Shown: positions 7,517 through 15,336 of the stretch, piece after piece
Numbering within the stretch: position 1 is the stretch's first letter
How the letters are laid out: each line of letters starts with the position of its first letter
Assembly: GCA_040901795.1 (NCBI GenBank)
Contig: JBBDYH010000142.1
Coordinates: 12,676 to 76,675 of the forward strand
Length of the DNA stretch: 64,000 nt
Direction of reading: 5' to 3'
Source: JBBDYH01 sp040901795
GTDB taxonomy: Bacteria; Planctomycetota; Planctomycetia; Pirellulales; JALHPA01
Notes under the pieces: generated by a model
Database searches by the model: none
Told to the model about the DNA's origin: nothing
The model's input: only the letters and a program-made list of their open reading frames with translations
Position numbers and translations under genes: made by a program

Positions 7517-9693
7517 GCGTCGTTCCTTAGGCGGTCGGCGCGGGCGTTCCGGTTTGTGTGAGCGGCGATTTCGAGTAATGCATATTCGGAACACCGCGCG
7601 TCCAATTGGCCCACCTGCCGACATCTATTAGCTAAGATCCGCCGACGCGCCAAAGCACAACCCGCTATCCCACACGCGAAGAGGAGTGCGAGCGAGGACG
7701 GCTCGGGTACCGCAGCGACACTGCTTACGCCGAGCGGAGTTGGAGCGATCAACGAAGCTGCAGCCGGGTTGTAGAACGCGCCCAGCAGCGTCACGTCGTC
7801 GTCATCCACAAAGCCGTTGTAGTCGAAGTCGCCCAACGCCCAGTGCGCATTCGCAACACCTGGCGCGTACGTCGCACCCACGATCGTCACGTCGTCGTCG
7901 TTGACCACGCCGTCGAGATTGGCGTCGCCGGTGCGCGTGAAGGCGATCAGGATCGACGTTTCGTCCACCGCCACACCATCGAAGCTCGTGTACGCGCCGA
8001 GCGGGAGCGTCGCGTTGTCGGCATAGCCCAACGAGCGCGAGTCGGGCTGGGCCCCGTTTGCCGCGGCCGCCGTGCTGCTGGTGATTCCAGTGCCGGTCCA
8101 ATCGCCGCCAAGTCCGGAACCGCCGCGACCGGCATTAATATGTTCGCGGATCGCAGCCGCCGTGCTTGTCCCCTCATAATCAACAATCGCCGCGTTGTCG
8201 GTGAGATCGAATGTGGCCGTGGGATGAATGGGAAAGTCGCCGATGATCTTGATGGGTATCGGCACTCCAGGATACGCAACCAGCTTTTTGCCGGCGGTCA
8301 GCTTGAATCCGGAAATACGGCCATCGGGTGCAATCGTGTTGCTTAGAACCGCCCCGTCGAGCCGCAGGCCACTGTGGCTGGCTCCTCTGAAGTCCGCCCC
8401 CGTCAGGTCGGAATTCGGGAATTTCGAGTCAGTTATGTTCGCATGAGTGAGATTTGCCCCACTTAGGTCGGAACTAGCAAGTGTCGCCCCGGACAAGTCG
8501 GCGTGGGAAAGGTCCTGCCCGCTGAAGTCCCACCCAGTCAAATCGTTGTTGCCTAATCCAATACCCCGCAAATCCTTCTCCTGGTAGCTGGCGGTGGAGT
8601 AGAGTTGCTCGCCGGTAAAGCCAGACGTGCCATAAAAGTTGGCTCCGGTAATTATCGCCCCAGCAAAGTTGGCGTTCGTGAGGGCCGCAACCGCCAGCGA
8701 CGCATTCGTGAGATTGGCCCCCGCGAGGTTGGCGTTCGTGAGGGTCGCCTCCAGCGCCGCACTCGTGAGATTGGCGCCCGCGAGGTTGGCGTTCGTGAGC
8801 GTCGATGACCACAGGTACGCACTCGTGAGATTGGCGCCCCGGAGGTTCGCGTTCGTCAGCGTCGAGAGCCAGAAATCTGCGCCGGTAAGGTCCTGCCCGC
8901 TGAAGTCCCACCCAGTCAAATCGTTGTTGCCTAATCCAATACCCCGCAAATCCTTCTCCTGGTAGCTGGCGGTGGAGTAGAGTTGCTCGCTGGTAAAGCC
9001 AGATGCGCTAAAAAATCTGGCTCCGGTAACTATCGCCCCAGCAAGGTTGGCGTTCGTGAGGTACGAAGGGACGAGAGTTTCGCCGCCGCCGCCGCCCAGG
9101 TACGCATCCGTGAGATCCGTTCCCGACAAATTGGCGTTCGTCAGGACCGAGGCGGCGAAAGACGCGCCGGTAAGGTCCAACCCGCTGAAGTCCCAGCCGG
9201 TCAGGTTGTTGTTGCTTAATCCAATGCCCCGCAGATTCTTCTGCTGGTAGCTCGCCGTGGAGTAGAGCTGCTCCTTGGTGAAGCCACGCCACGTAGTCTC
9301 ATCAAAGCTGGCCCCCGTGACCATCGTTCCCAAAAGCTCCGCATCCGTGAGATTCGTTCCCGACAAATTGGCGTTCGTCAAGCTTGCTTGGCTTAGGGAT
9401 GCGTTAGTCAGATTAGCGCCGTTGAACCGAGAATTATCGAGCCAACTTCGCCAAAAGCTCGCCTGGGTAAGGTCCAGGCCGCCCGAAAAATTGGCAAAGC
9501 GGAGGTTACGTTGCGGGCTACTCCACTCACCCGAATGAGAATTAAGGTCAACCCCTGGTCCCGGCGCGATGCCTTCGGTCCCCGGGATCACCTGCCCGTT
9601 GTCCCAGCGAAAAATGTCAGCCTCCGCCGCGGCTGGCAAAGACATTAGCACCAGAGAAGTGCCGACGGAGAAAAGTCGTAGTAGCTTGACCAT
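7513..9693 (-). CDS. Pentapeptide-repeat PEP-CTERM protein with dockerin-like module
   Basis: 726 residues. A signal peptide (1-25) precedes a long pentapeptide-repeat region (about 65-440, units of the A-N/D-L-x-x type, e.g. LTNANLAGANLTSA), which should fold as a right-handed quadrilateral beta-helix. Inside it a 36-residue unit beginning G-F-T-x-E-Q-L-Y-S-T-A-S-Y-Q occurs three times, two copies being near identical at DNA level. The double EF-hand module starts at 589 (GDANLDG) and VPEPS at 662-666 begins a PEP-CTERM tail ending in ARRR near 684. Unusually, the frame continues about 37 residues past the expected end, through the leader of the next gene, and stops at the TGA that overlaps its ATG. 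The annotated C-terminus may therefore reflect loss of an original stop. Confidence 0.83.
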   Translation of the reverse strand: MVKLLRLFSVGTSLVLMSLPAAAEADIFRWDNGQVIPGTEGIAPGPGVDLNSHSGEWSSPQRNLRFANFSGGLDLTQASFWRSWLDNSRFNGANLTNASLSQASLTNANLSGTNLTDAELLGTMVTGASFDETTWRGFTKEQLYSTASYQQKNLRGIGLSNNNLTGWDFSGLDLTGASFAASVLTNANLSGTDLTDAYLGGGGGETLVPSYLTNANLAGAIVTGARFFSASGFTSEQLYSTASYQEKDLRGIGLGNNDLTGWDFSGQDLTGADFWLSTLTNANLRGANLTSAYLWSSTLTNANLAGANLTSAALEATLTNANLAGANLTNASLAVAALTNANFAGAIITGANFYGTSGFTGEQLYSTASYQEKDLRGIGLGNNDLTGWDFSGQDLSHADLSGATLASSDLSGANLTHANITDSKFPNSDLTGADFRGASHSGLRLDGAVLSNTIAPDGRISGFKLTAGKKLVAYPGVPIPIKIIGDFPIHPTATFDLTDNAAIVDYEGTSTAAAIREHINAGRGGSGLGGDWTGTGITSSTAAAANGAQPDSRSLGYADNATLPLGAYTSFDGVAVDETSILIAFTRTGDANLDGVVNDDDVTIVGATYAPGVANAHWALGDFDYNGFVDDDDVTLLGAFYNPAAASLIAPTPLGVSSVAAVPEPSSLALLFACGIAGCALARRRILANRCRQVGQLDARCSEYALLEIAAHTNRNARADRLRNDA
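7517..7563 (-). repeat. Leader copy 1 of a duplicated 5' region
   Basis: This 47-bp stretch upstream of the ATG at 7516 is nearly identical to the stretch upstream of the ATG at 9693. Both include AAGGAACGAC as Shine-Dalgarno region, and the similarity continues into the signal-peptide codons of both genes. It shows that the two PEP-CTERM genes arose by tandem duplication with their leaders. Here the leader is also translated as the C-terminal tail of the upstream gene. Confidence 0.85.
8509..8611. repeat. 103-bp direct repeat, copy 1 (inside the pentapeptide gene)
   Basis: Identical over 103 bp to 8887-8989, with a diverged third copy around 9175-9275. It encodes the segment ending in the W-D-F-S-G-Q-D-L unit of the pentapeptide region. 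Perfect identity in a coding repeat points to recent duplication or gene conversion. Confidence 0.9.
8887..8989. repeat. 103-bp direct repeat, copy 2
   Basis: Second perfect copy of the unit at 8509-8611; the two are offset by 378 bp, that is 126 codons, so the reading frame is kept. Confidence 0.9.
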
Positions 9694-9741
9694 GGGTCGT
9701 TCCTTAGCCGGTCGGCGCGGGCCTTCCGGTTTGTGTTAGCG
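9694..9741 (-). repeat. Leader copy 2 of a duplicated 5' region (upstream of the pentapeptide gene)
   Basis: Near-identical partner of 7517-7563, differing at only a few positions (for example CCGGCTAAGG against CCGCCTAAGG). This copy is genuinely intergenic, lying between the pentapeptide gene and the haloperoxidase gene. It probably contains the original ribosome-binding site and perhaps part of the promoter. Confidence 0.85.
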
Positions 9742-9861
9742 GCGTGATTTTGGACGACGTCTCATACCGACGATGTCAATCGGTTCGGGTGAACGATGTA
9801 GATACGTTTGCGTGTTGATGCTACGAAGTGCTTTTGTAAAGACCGGGCGCCGCTCCGCTGC

Positions 9862-11319
9862 TCAGGGCAGCGGCTGCAGATACTTGTGGAATGCATAATC
9901 CGCCACGGCATTACCGATCGCGATGCCTTCGTCGGCGTCGAAGGACCAGTGGATGCCGAGATAGATGCGGCTGTCGGCGTTTTCGCGCGCCGCCTGGCTG
10001 AAACTTTGGAATTGCCGCATTATGGCGCGCCGGTGCCGTCCGTCGGAGTCCCTGTTGCGGCCGTTGAGCTCATCGGAGATGAGCTGGAATTCGTATTCAT
10101 CGCCGTACAGGTTCGCCAGCGTACGGAACAGCGCCGCGCCGAACGTGGCGTGGCCGGAGGTGTAGGCGGGGAACGGGGGCGTGAAGTCGATTCCGCCGTT
10201 GCTCTGGTTGGTTGCCGGAGCACCCAGCGGCGTCCAGTCCTCGTCGCCGATGGTGAACTCGTTGCCATCCGCGTCGTCGCTCTCGCCGGAGCCGCCGCAA
10301 CGGATGGCGACCACCGGCCGCCAGTAGTTGTAGGCGTATTTGCTGTACCATGACGCGATCCCCGCGTCGGCCATCGAGATATTGACCAGCGCGAAGAGCC
10401 GCGCATTCTCGACCGTCGTGTGGTGCTCGTGCATCGCGATGACCCGCGCGATCTGGTTGTAGAGCCGCGGAGGCACGCCCAGGCCAATGCTGCCGTCATA
10501 ACCCCAGAACAGGCCAATGTCGGTCTGTTCCGCAGTCCGCTCGGTCTGCGTGATCTCGCCGTCTCCCCCCAGCCGCTGCACTTCGTCGTAGGCGAGGGCG
10601 TAGGCCAGACGCTCGATCACATCCGGGCTGTCCGGCTGTGGCGGAGGCGGCGCGTGGAAGTCGGCGACGTCGCCCATCGCGAACGGGAGAACGTCGCCCC
10701 ACTTGGGAGTGAGCAGCCCTTGCCCTGGATTGAGCGGGTCCGGCTGGTGCAGGCCGATTTGCTTCGTCTCGCCGGAAGGGAACGGTTTGTCGGGCGCATC
10801 GCCCCCGTCGTCGAAACGCTCCAGCAGGATGTTCATGGCGGCCGCCGCGCCAATGGCGCGCCCTTCATCGCGGCCGGACTTGGCGGCGACGCCGCTGAGG
10901 ACCTTGCCTAGTTGGCCATCAAACACGTCCTGCTGATTCGGATACAGGAACGCCAGCGTATCGCGGGCGGCCTGCGCGACGGCGGTTTCCACCGACGCGG
11001 CGCCCAGCACCTGCGGAGACCAGCCGGTCACCTCGATGTACGGCTCATATCCGCCGACGATCGCATTCACGGCGTCAAAGACCGCGATATGGACGATCGC
11101 CAGGGCGCGGGACGCGCGCGTCGGTCCGCCTTGCTCGGGCGCGCCGAACGTGCCGCTGTGATCATCCACGACCGCCTGCAGCGCGATCGAGTTCCATTTC
11201 AGGACCGGGTCCTTAGTGTGTCCCACTGAAACGGGCGCGGTGGGGCCCGCCGACAGCGCTGCGTCCGGGGCGCTGAGCAGTAGCGGCAGCGTTGCCAGCA
11301 GGACTCGAAATGCGTTCAT
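9862..11319 (-). CDS. Exported vanadium-dependent haloperoxidase-like (PAP2 superfamily) protein
   Basis: 485 residues with a 23-residue signal peptide; an AGAGGTGA Shine-Dalgarno precedes the ATG. The vanadate/phosphate-binding set of the VCPO/PAP2 family is complete: K327 and R334 in YSKYAYNYWRPV, S388-G389-H390 in FPAYTSGHATFG, and R451 with H457 in SRIYLGIHWSFD. The family oxidises halides with hydrogen peroxide, or acts as an acid phosphatase, using the same site. The catalytic His of haloperoxidases (H390 here) is present in both, so the chemistry cannot be fixed from motifs alone. Location should be periplasmic or extracellular. It follows the small secreted protein gene on the same strand with a 228-bp gap holding a hairpin. 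Confidence 0.9.
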   Translation of the reverse strand: MNAFRVLLATLPLLLSAPDAALSAGPTAPVSVGHTKDPVLKWNSIALQAVVDDHSGTFGAPEQGGPTRASRALAIVHIAVFDAVNAIVGGYEPYIEVTGWSPQVLGAASVETAVAQAARDTLAFLYPNQQDVFDGQLGKVLSGVAAKSGRDEGRAIGAAAAMNILLERFDDGGDAPDKPFPSGETKQIGLHQPDPLNPGQGLLTPKWGDVLPFAMGDVADFHAPPPPQPDSPDVIERLAYALAYDEVQRLGGDGEITQTERTAEQTDIGLFWGYDGSIGLGVPPRLYNQIARVIAMHEHHTTVENARLFALVNISMADAGIASWYSKYAYNYWRPVVAIRCGGSGESDDADGNEFTIGDEDWTPLGAPATNQSNGGIDFTPPFPAYTSGHATFGAALFRTLANLYGDEYEFQLISDELNGRNRDSDGRHRRAIMRQFQSFSQAARENADSRIYLGIHWSFDADEGIAIGNAVADYAFHKYLQPLP

Positions 11320-11485
11320 GGGTCACCTCTGGGGATCGGTTGGTTCAGACGACTGTGGGATCAGGCCTCGCTCCGCGGTTGGCAGCGAGTTGTTTGCCAT
11401 CGGCGCTGCTGGTTGTTTCCGTTCGACCTCGGACGGCATTTCTCTCTCCTGAAATCCGACGAAGATAGCGGGACGGTAGCCAGGA

Positions 11486-11530
11486 TCAAAGACGAGTATC
11501 GAGCACGGAGTACGCGATACTCGCCCTTGA
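11486..11530. repeat. Inverted repeat / hairpin
   Basis: 16-bp arms (left begins TCAAAGACGAG, right ends CGCCCTTGA) with two mismatches and a 13-nt loop. It lies just 3' of the gene at 11548-12075 on the minus strand. No T-run follows, so intrinsic termination is uncertain; transcript protection or factor-assisted termination is also possible. Confidence 0.7.
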
Positions 11531-11547
11531 TAGCTGGATTGCCGGCG

Positions 11548-12075
11548 TTACGGCGCATCGTGTCTCGTGAACAGAAAGTCTGTAGCCACGCCGGGCTCAA
11601 ACGTATGCGTCTGCTCATAGATTCGTCCCGGGTCCGCGGGCCCGTGGTAGCGGACCACCATCCCGATGTCCTGTCCCCGCGCATCCGTCAGCGACCCGCT
11701 TGGGATCATCGGATGTCCTGAGATGATCTCCCCCTCTTTCAGATGCGCCGTGAAAGTGAGCTCACCGCCTTCGCCCACGACGTGCCCGGCGACCCGACCG
11801 GCGACGATGGGGCCCGACGGTCCGAAGATCGGAATCCAGCCCGTGTAGGCGCCTGGTTCCACACCGGTGGCCGTCAGGTGCATCGTGATGCCGTTGTCTG
11901 TCCGGGTGAGCGTCGATTCGCCCCGGACAATACTCTTCGTGGCGAAGTCAACGACCGACTGGGTGGTCTTGGTCGCGCCGTTCCCGTTGGCCCAGGCGAG
12001 GCTCAAGGCCATTTCACCGAAAGCACAGGCGACCAAAACTCCAGCTAACATCAGCTTCGATTTCATCTTGCTCAT
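11548..12075 (-). CDS. Small secreted protein of unknown function
   Basis: 175 residues from the ATG at 12075. An ATG 6 nt upstream is fused to the AAGGAAG Shine-Dalgarno and so is too close, and longer starts run through non-coding leader. The signal peptide is about residues 1-30, ending near AWANG. The mature part has alternating beta-strands with G-x-G-E-L-T-F-T-A-H-L-like segments, a C-terminal VVRYHGPADPGR stretch and His residues. It resembles small periplasmic or extracellular beta-sandwich proteins, but I do not recognise a family. It lies directly upstream of the haloperoxidase gene on the same strand, so co-expression is possible but not shown. Confidence 0.7.
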   Translation of the reverse strand: MSKMKSKLMLAGVLVACAFGEMALSLAWANGNGATKTTQSVVDFATKSIVRGESTLTRTDNGITMHLTATGVEPGAYTGWIPIFGPSGPIVAGRVAGHVVGEGGELTFTAHLKEGEIISGHPMIPSGSLTDARGQDIGMVVRYHGPADPGRIYEQTHTFEPGVATDFLFTRHDAP

Positions 12076-12351
12076 GGTCATCTTCCTTTGTGTGTGTGTG
12101 TGCGGCGAAAAAGGCTCGCCGCGGTTGAGACTTGACATCGGCGCCGCGACCACTTCACCTAGGTACTGCTCAATCGCGGAGGAAAAGTTACAGGAAATCC
12201 GGAGATTCTTCCCGTTGACCAGAGACAGCCAGTAGATGCCGCGCGGCAAGCGGTTTAGGGACCTCACCGCGACACGCCCCATTCAAGAGATTGAAGTGCC
12301 AACCAAAGGCGGAGGCAAATAATGCCCTACGGCTATCTCGGTGGCATTACG

Positions 12352-14373
12352 TCAGCGTTCGCGTATATCTCGTGGAAATTGTTTTTGTTCGGGGTCGTCT
12401 ATCGCACTGGGCTGACCTTCGATCAGCGCCTTGGCCTCGTTCATCAGGGCATGGGCAATAATCCAATCCCTCCAATACCAACCCGATCCGAGGTCACCGC
12501 TGTCGATTTTCGGCAGTTTCGTTTGTTCGATCTCCTTCCCTTTGGCGAATGCCGCACGAGCCTCCTCGTGCTCGTTCAACTGATGCTGCGCCATGGCCAA
12601 CACCATGTAGGATTGCACATAACGGCTGTGGCCATGGCCGTAGAACGGATCGTCGATGCTTTTGCGCGTCCACTCTGCAGCACTCGCAAAGCGGCCTTGA
12701 CGATATTCCGCCAACCCTTTGGCAAATTGATAGTAGGGTTGATAAGCGTTGTTTCCAGCGGTTACTGCGTTCTCAGCCAATTTATCGGCGATTGCCAAAT
12801 CTACTCCCGACGAGGGAAGCATCAGGCACACTTTTGCGATCCGTTCGCCGATGAGTATGTCTTTTGGTTCGCCAAACCGGTGGAGGAATTCCCGGCAAAA
12901 AAGACGATAATTCTCCACGTCTCCATGGGCTGCCAGCAAGGCAAGAAGTGAGACATAGTTCAAGTCGTCCGTTGGGTCGCATTCGACAGCCTTCGTTGCA
13001 TGGGGCAAGGCCTCTTTCCACCGAACGTGGCGGGCATGAAAATCGGTCAGTGCATTGAAGACGATTACTGCATCTCTCCTCTCGGTAAGAAGGGCTGGAA
13101 CAGGAATACGACTCATCATCTCCTCGGCCTCGTCGAACTTGAGCTGATCGCACAGCACCTGAGCCTTCACGAGTTTCTCCCTGGCTTCAGCCTGCTGCCG
13201 GAGGGCGGCCTCTTTCCGGCGAGCGTCCTCGGCCTGCACTCGCTCTCGATTGATTCGGAAGACCGCAATGGGTGAGCCGATCATGACGATCAGTAGCAGG
13301 ACTCCGATCAGCAAGACCGAAGCCGCCAAGGCCGGTTTGCGCCGGCACCAACGCCAGAATTTTTCTGCTGCATTGACGGGCCGCGCGTTGATCGGTTCCC
13401 CATTGCGCCAGTGATCCAAATCGTCCGCTAACATTTCCGCCGAGCCGTAACGCCGTTGCGGGTCCTTATTCAAGCATTTCAGGCAAATCGTTTCCAGGTC
13501 CCGATCCACGGCTGGATTGAGAGTGTGGGGACGCGGCGGCTCCTGTTCGCAGACTTGCCGCAACGTCTCCACGACCGAGGGCGCGTGGAAAGGTGGCCTG
13601 CCCGCAAGCAGCTCATAGAGAATCGCGCCGAGGCTATAGGTGTCTGCCGCGGTCGTCAGTCCTTTGGTTTGGCCCGCCGCTTGTTCGGGTGACATGTAAG
13701 CGGGCGTGCCGAGGATTGCGGCGCTGATCGTCAAGCCGGAATCGTCCTCCGCCAGCTTGGCCAGCCCGAAATCGGTGACGTGAGGTTCGCCCGCTTCGTC
13801 GAGCAGGATATTGGTGGGTTTCAGATCGCGATGGAGAATGCCGCGTTGGTGCGCGTAGTGCACCGCACGCGCGACCGTTGCAACAAGGCGAGCAGCCTCC
13901 TCGGCCGATCGTTTACTTCGGCCGTTGACCTTGAAACTCGCGCTGGCAAGCGTACCACCTTGGATTAGCTTCATGCTGAAGTAATGCTGGCCGTCGTACT
14001 CGCCGATTTCGTAGATCGGAACGATGTGCGGATGGTCCAGTCGGGCCGCTGATTCGGCTTCGGTGTGAAATCGATGCACCAAGGCAGGCGTGGCCAATTG
14101 CCCTGCCAGAATCATCTTGAGCGCGACGGGACGATTGAGGCTTAATTGCCGCGCACGATAGACGATGCCCATCCCCCCACGAGCGATTTCCTCGAGCAAT
14201 TCGTAGTCGCCAAAATAACGGATAGTTCGGTGGCTCGCTGCGGTATCAGCATCTTCATCGCCGTCGGCGCCCATCCCCAAGGCCAAGGCAAGTAGACAGG
14301 CAGGGCAACTCCCTGCCGGTCCATCGCCGGAGTGCTTCGCCCCGCACTGCGGACATGTTGTTAGCACTGGCAC
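12352..14373 (-). CDS. Membrane serine/threonine protein kinase with N-terminal zinc ribbon and C-terminal TPR-like region
   Basis: 673 residues from a GTG at 14373. The zinc ribbon has C7-x2-C10 and C23-x2-C26. The kinase domain is about 55-325: glycine loop GGMG near 66-69, K86, HRDLKPTN at 181-188, DFG at 201-203, and GTPAYMSPEQ in the activation segment. A transmembrane helix spans about 348-372. The C-terminal 300 residues are a charged coiled coil followed by helical TPR-like repeats (about 430-650), probably exported and sensing or scaffolding. All catalytic residues are present. It lies 118 bp downstream of an ECF sigma gene on the same strand, the usual planctomycete arrangement in which kinase and sigma factor are functionally linked. 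Confidence 0.93.
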   Translation of the reverse strand: MPVLTTCPQCGAKHSGDGPAGSCPACLLALALGMGADGDEDADTAASHRTIRYFGDYELLEEIARGGMGIVYRARQLSLNRPVALKMILAGQLATPALVHRFHTEAESAARLDHPHIVPIYEIGEYDGQHYFSMKLIQGGTLASASFKVNGRSKRSAEEAARLVATVARAVHYAHQRGILHRDLKPTNILLDEAGEPHVTDFGLAKLAEDDSGLTISAAILGTPAYMSPEQAAGQTKGLTTAADTYSLGAILYELLAGRPPFHAPSVVETLRQVCEQEPPRPHTLNPAVDRDLETICLKCLNKDPQRRYGSAEMLADDLDHWRNGEPINARPVNAAEKFWRWCRRKPALAASVLLIGVLLLIVMIGSPIAVFRINRERVQAEDARRKEAALRQQAEAREKLVKAQVLCDQLKFDEAEEMMSRIPVPALLTERRDAVIVFNALTDFHARHVRWKEALPHATKAVECDPTDDLNYVSLLALLAAHGDVENYRLFCREFLHRFGEPKDILIGERIAKVCLMLPSSGVDLAIADKLAENAVTAGNNAYQPYYQFAKGLAEYRQGRFASAAEWTRKSIDDPFYGHGHSRYVQSYMVLAMAQHQLNEHEEARAAFAKGKEIEQTKLPKIDSGDLGSGWYWRDWIIAHALMNEAKALIEGQPSAIDDPEQKQFPRDIRER

Positions 14374-14491
14374 ATCAAGGTTGTTTAATGGGTTGTCACT
14401 CGTTATTGTCGAAAAATCCTGAAAAGGTTACAGGCGAACCGAGGAGCATCGAGCAAGGGGCACTGGGCTAAAGCTACTTCCTGCTCCCGGC

Positions 14492-15244
14492 TTACTCACG
14501 GAGTACGGTAAACAGATAATGCAATTCCTCATCGACTTCTTCCGGCGTATCAACCGTTTGGGCAATTTCATCGCGAACCAATTCGCCATAACGCTGCCGC
14601 AGGCGATGCACGGCCACTTTGATCGCTCCTTCGCTCATCTTCAATGCCGCGGCGACGTCGGCATAGGAAGCCTTGCCTTCCTGATAAAAAAGGACGCTTT
14701 CAACTCCGGCGAAAAGTTCGCCTTTATCCTTGTCCACGCATTCTTTCCGCAATCGTGACATCGCCTGATCTAGCAGCGTCGTGGCCCAGCGGCGGTCGAA
14801 GATTCTCTCAGCCGTCAGTTCGTGGGCCGGTTCCAGGAGATAGCGATTTTCAGCCTCCGCCCGATCGAGGGAAACAGCGGCTCGGTCGCCGCCACGTTTT
14901 TGCGCGTGTGCCTTGGTCCATTCGCGAGCTAGAAAATGTTCCAGCGATCCTAACAAGAACGAGCGAAACTTTCCGCGGTTGCGGTCGGCAACGCTGAGAT
15001 AGTTTCTCGCCAGCAACCGTGCGAAGAATTCCTGAATCAAATCTTGGGCGCTGTGGGCGCCATAGCCTTTTCTGCGGACGTAAGCATAAAGCGGATACCA
15101 GTACGCCCGGCACAGTGTTTCCAGGGCCTCCTTGGCTTGAGGCGACTGCGTGTTGCCTGCCGCTAACACTAAGCTCCAGTGCGTCGTGGTAAAGGCTCGG
15201 CCGCAAGCCGGGCTCAAACTTGGAGAGGCGAAGTCCTGATCCAT
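14492..15244 (-). CDS. ECF-type RNA polymerase sigma factor
   Basis: 250 residues. The sigma-2 region covers about 20-100, with YWYPLYAYVRRKG and DLIQEFFARLL (region 2.4-like). The sigma-4 helix-turn-helix lies near 190-225 (YADVAAALKMSEGAIKVAVHRLRQRY). There is a roughly 60-residue linker and a C-terminal extension of about 25 acidic residues (VDTPEEVDEELHYLF) that could be a regulatory tail. It belongs to the planctomycete sigma group commonly encoded next to Ser/Thr kinases. It precedes the kinase gene 12352-14373 and would form the first gene of that operon. No anti-sigma gene is adjacent, so control by phosphorylation is plausible but inferred. Confidence 0.9.
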   Translation of the reverse strand: MDQDFASPSLSPACGRAFTTTHWSLVLAAGNTQSPQAKEALETLCRAYWYPLYAYVRRKGYGAHSAQDLIQEFFARLLARNYLSVADRNRGKFRSFLLGSLEHFLAREWTKAHAQKRGGDRAAVSLDRAEAENRYLLEPAHELTAERIFDRRWATTLLDQAMSRLRKECVDKDKGELFAGVESVLFYQEGKASYADVAAALKMSEGAIKVAVHRLRQRYGELVRDEIAQTVDTPEEVDEELHYLFTVLRE

Positions 15245-15336
15245 AGAGACGCATTATAACGTCGGGCCGACCGCGCGTGACTCCGACGCAGTTTATGCGA
15301 TGGCTGTGTTGCGGCGATTGATCAGGTGGCCGCTCG

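Noticed and set aside
8500..9500. Regularly spaced repeats that could suggest a CRISPR array
   Set aside because: The repeats are in a coding frame as pentapeptide units, with no constant repeat-spacer pattern and no cas genes.
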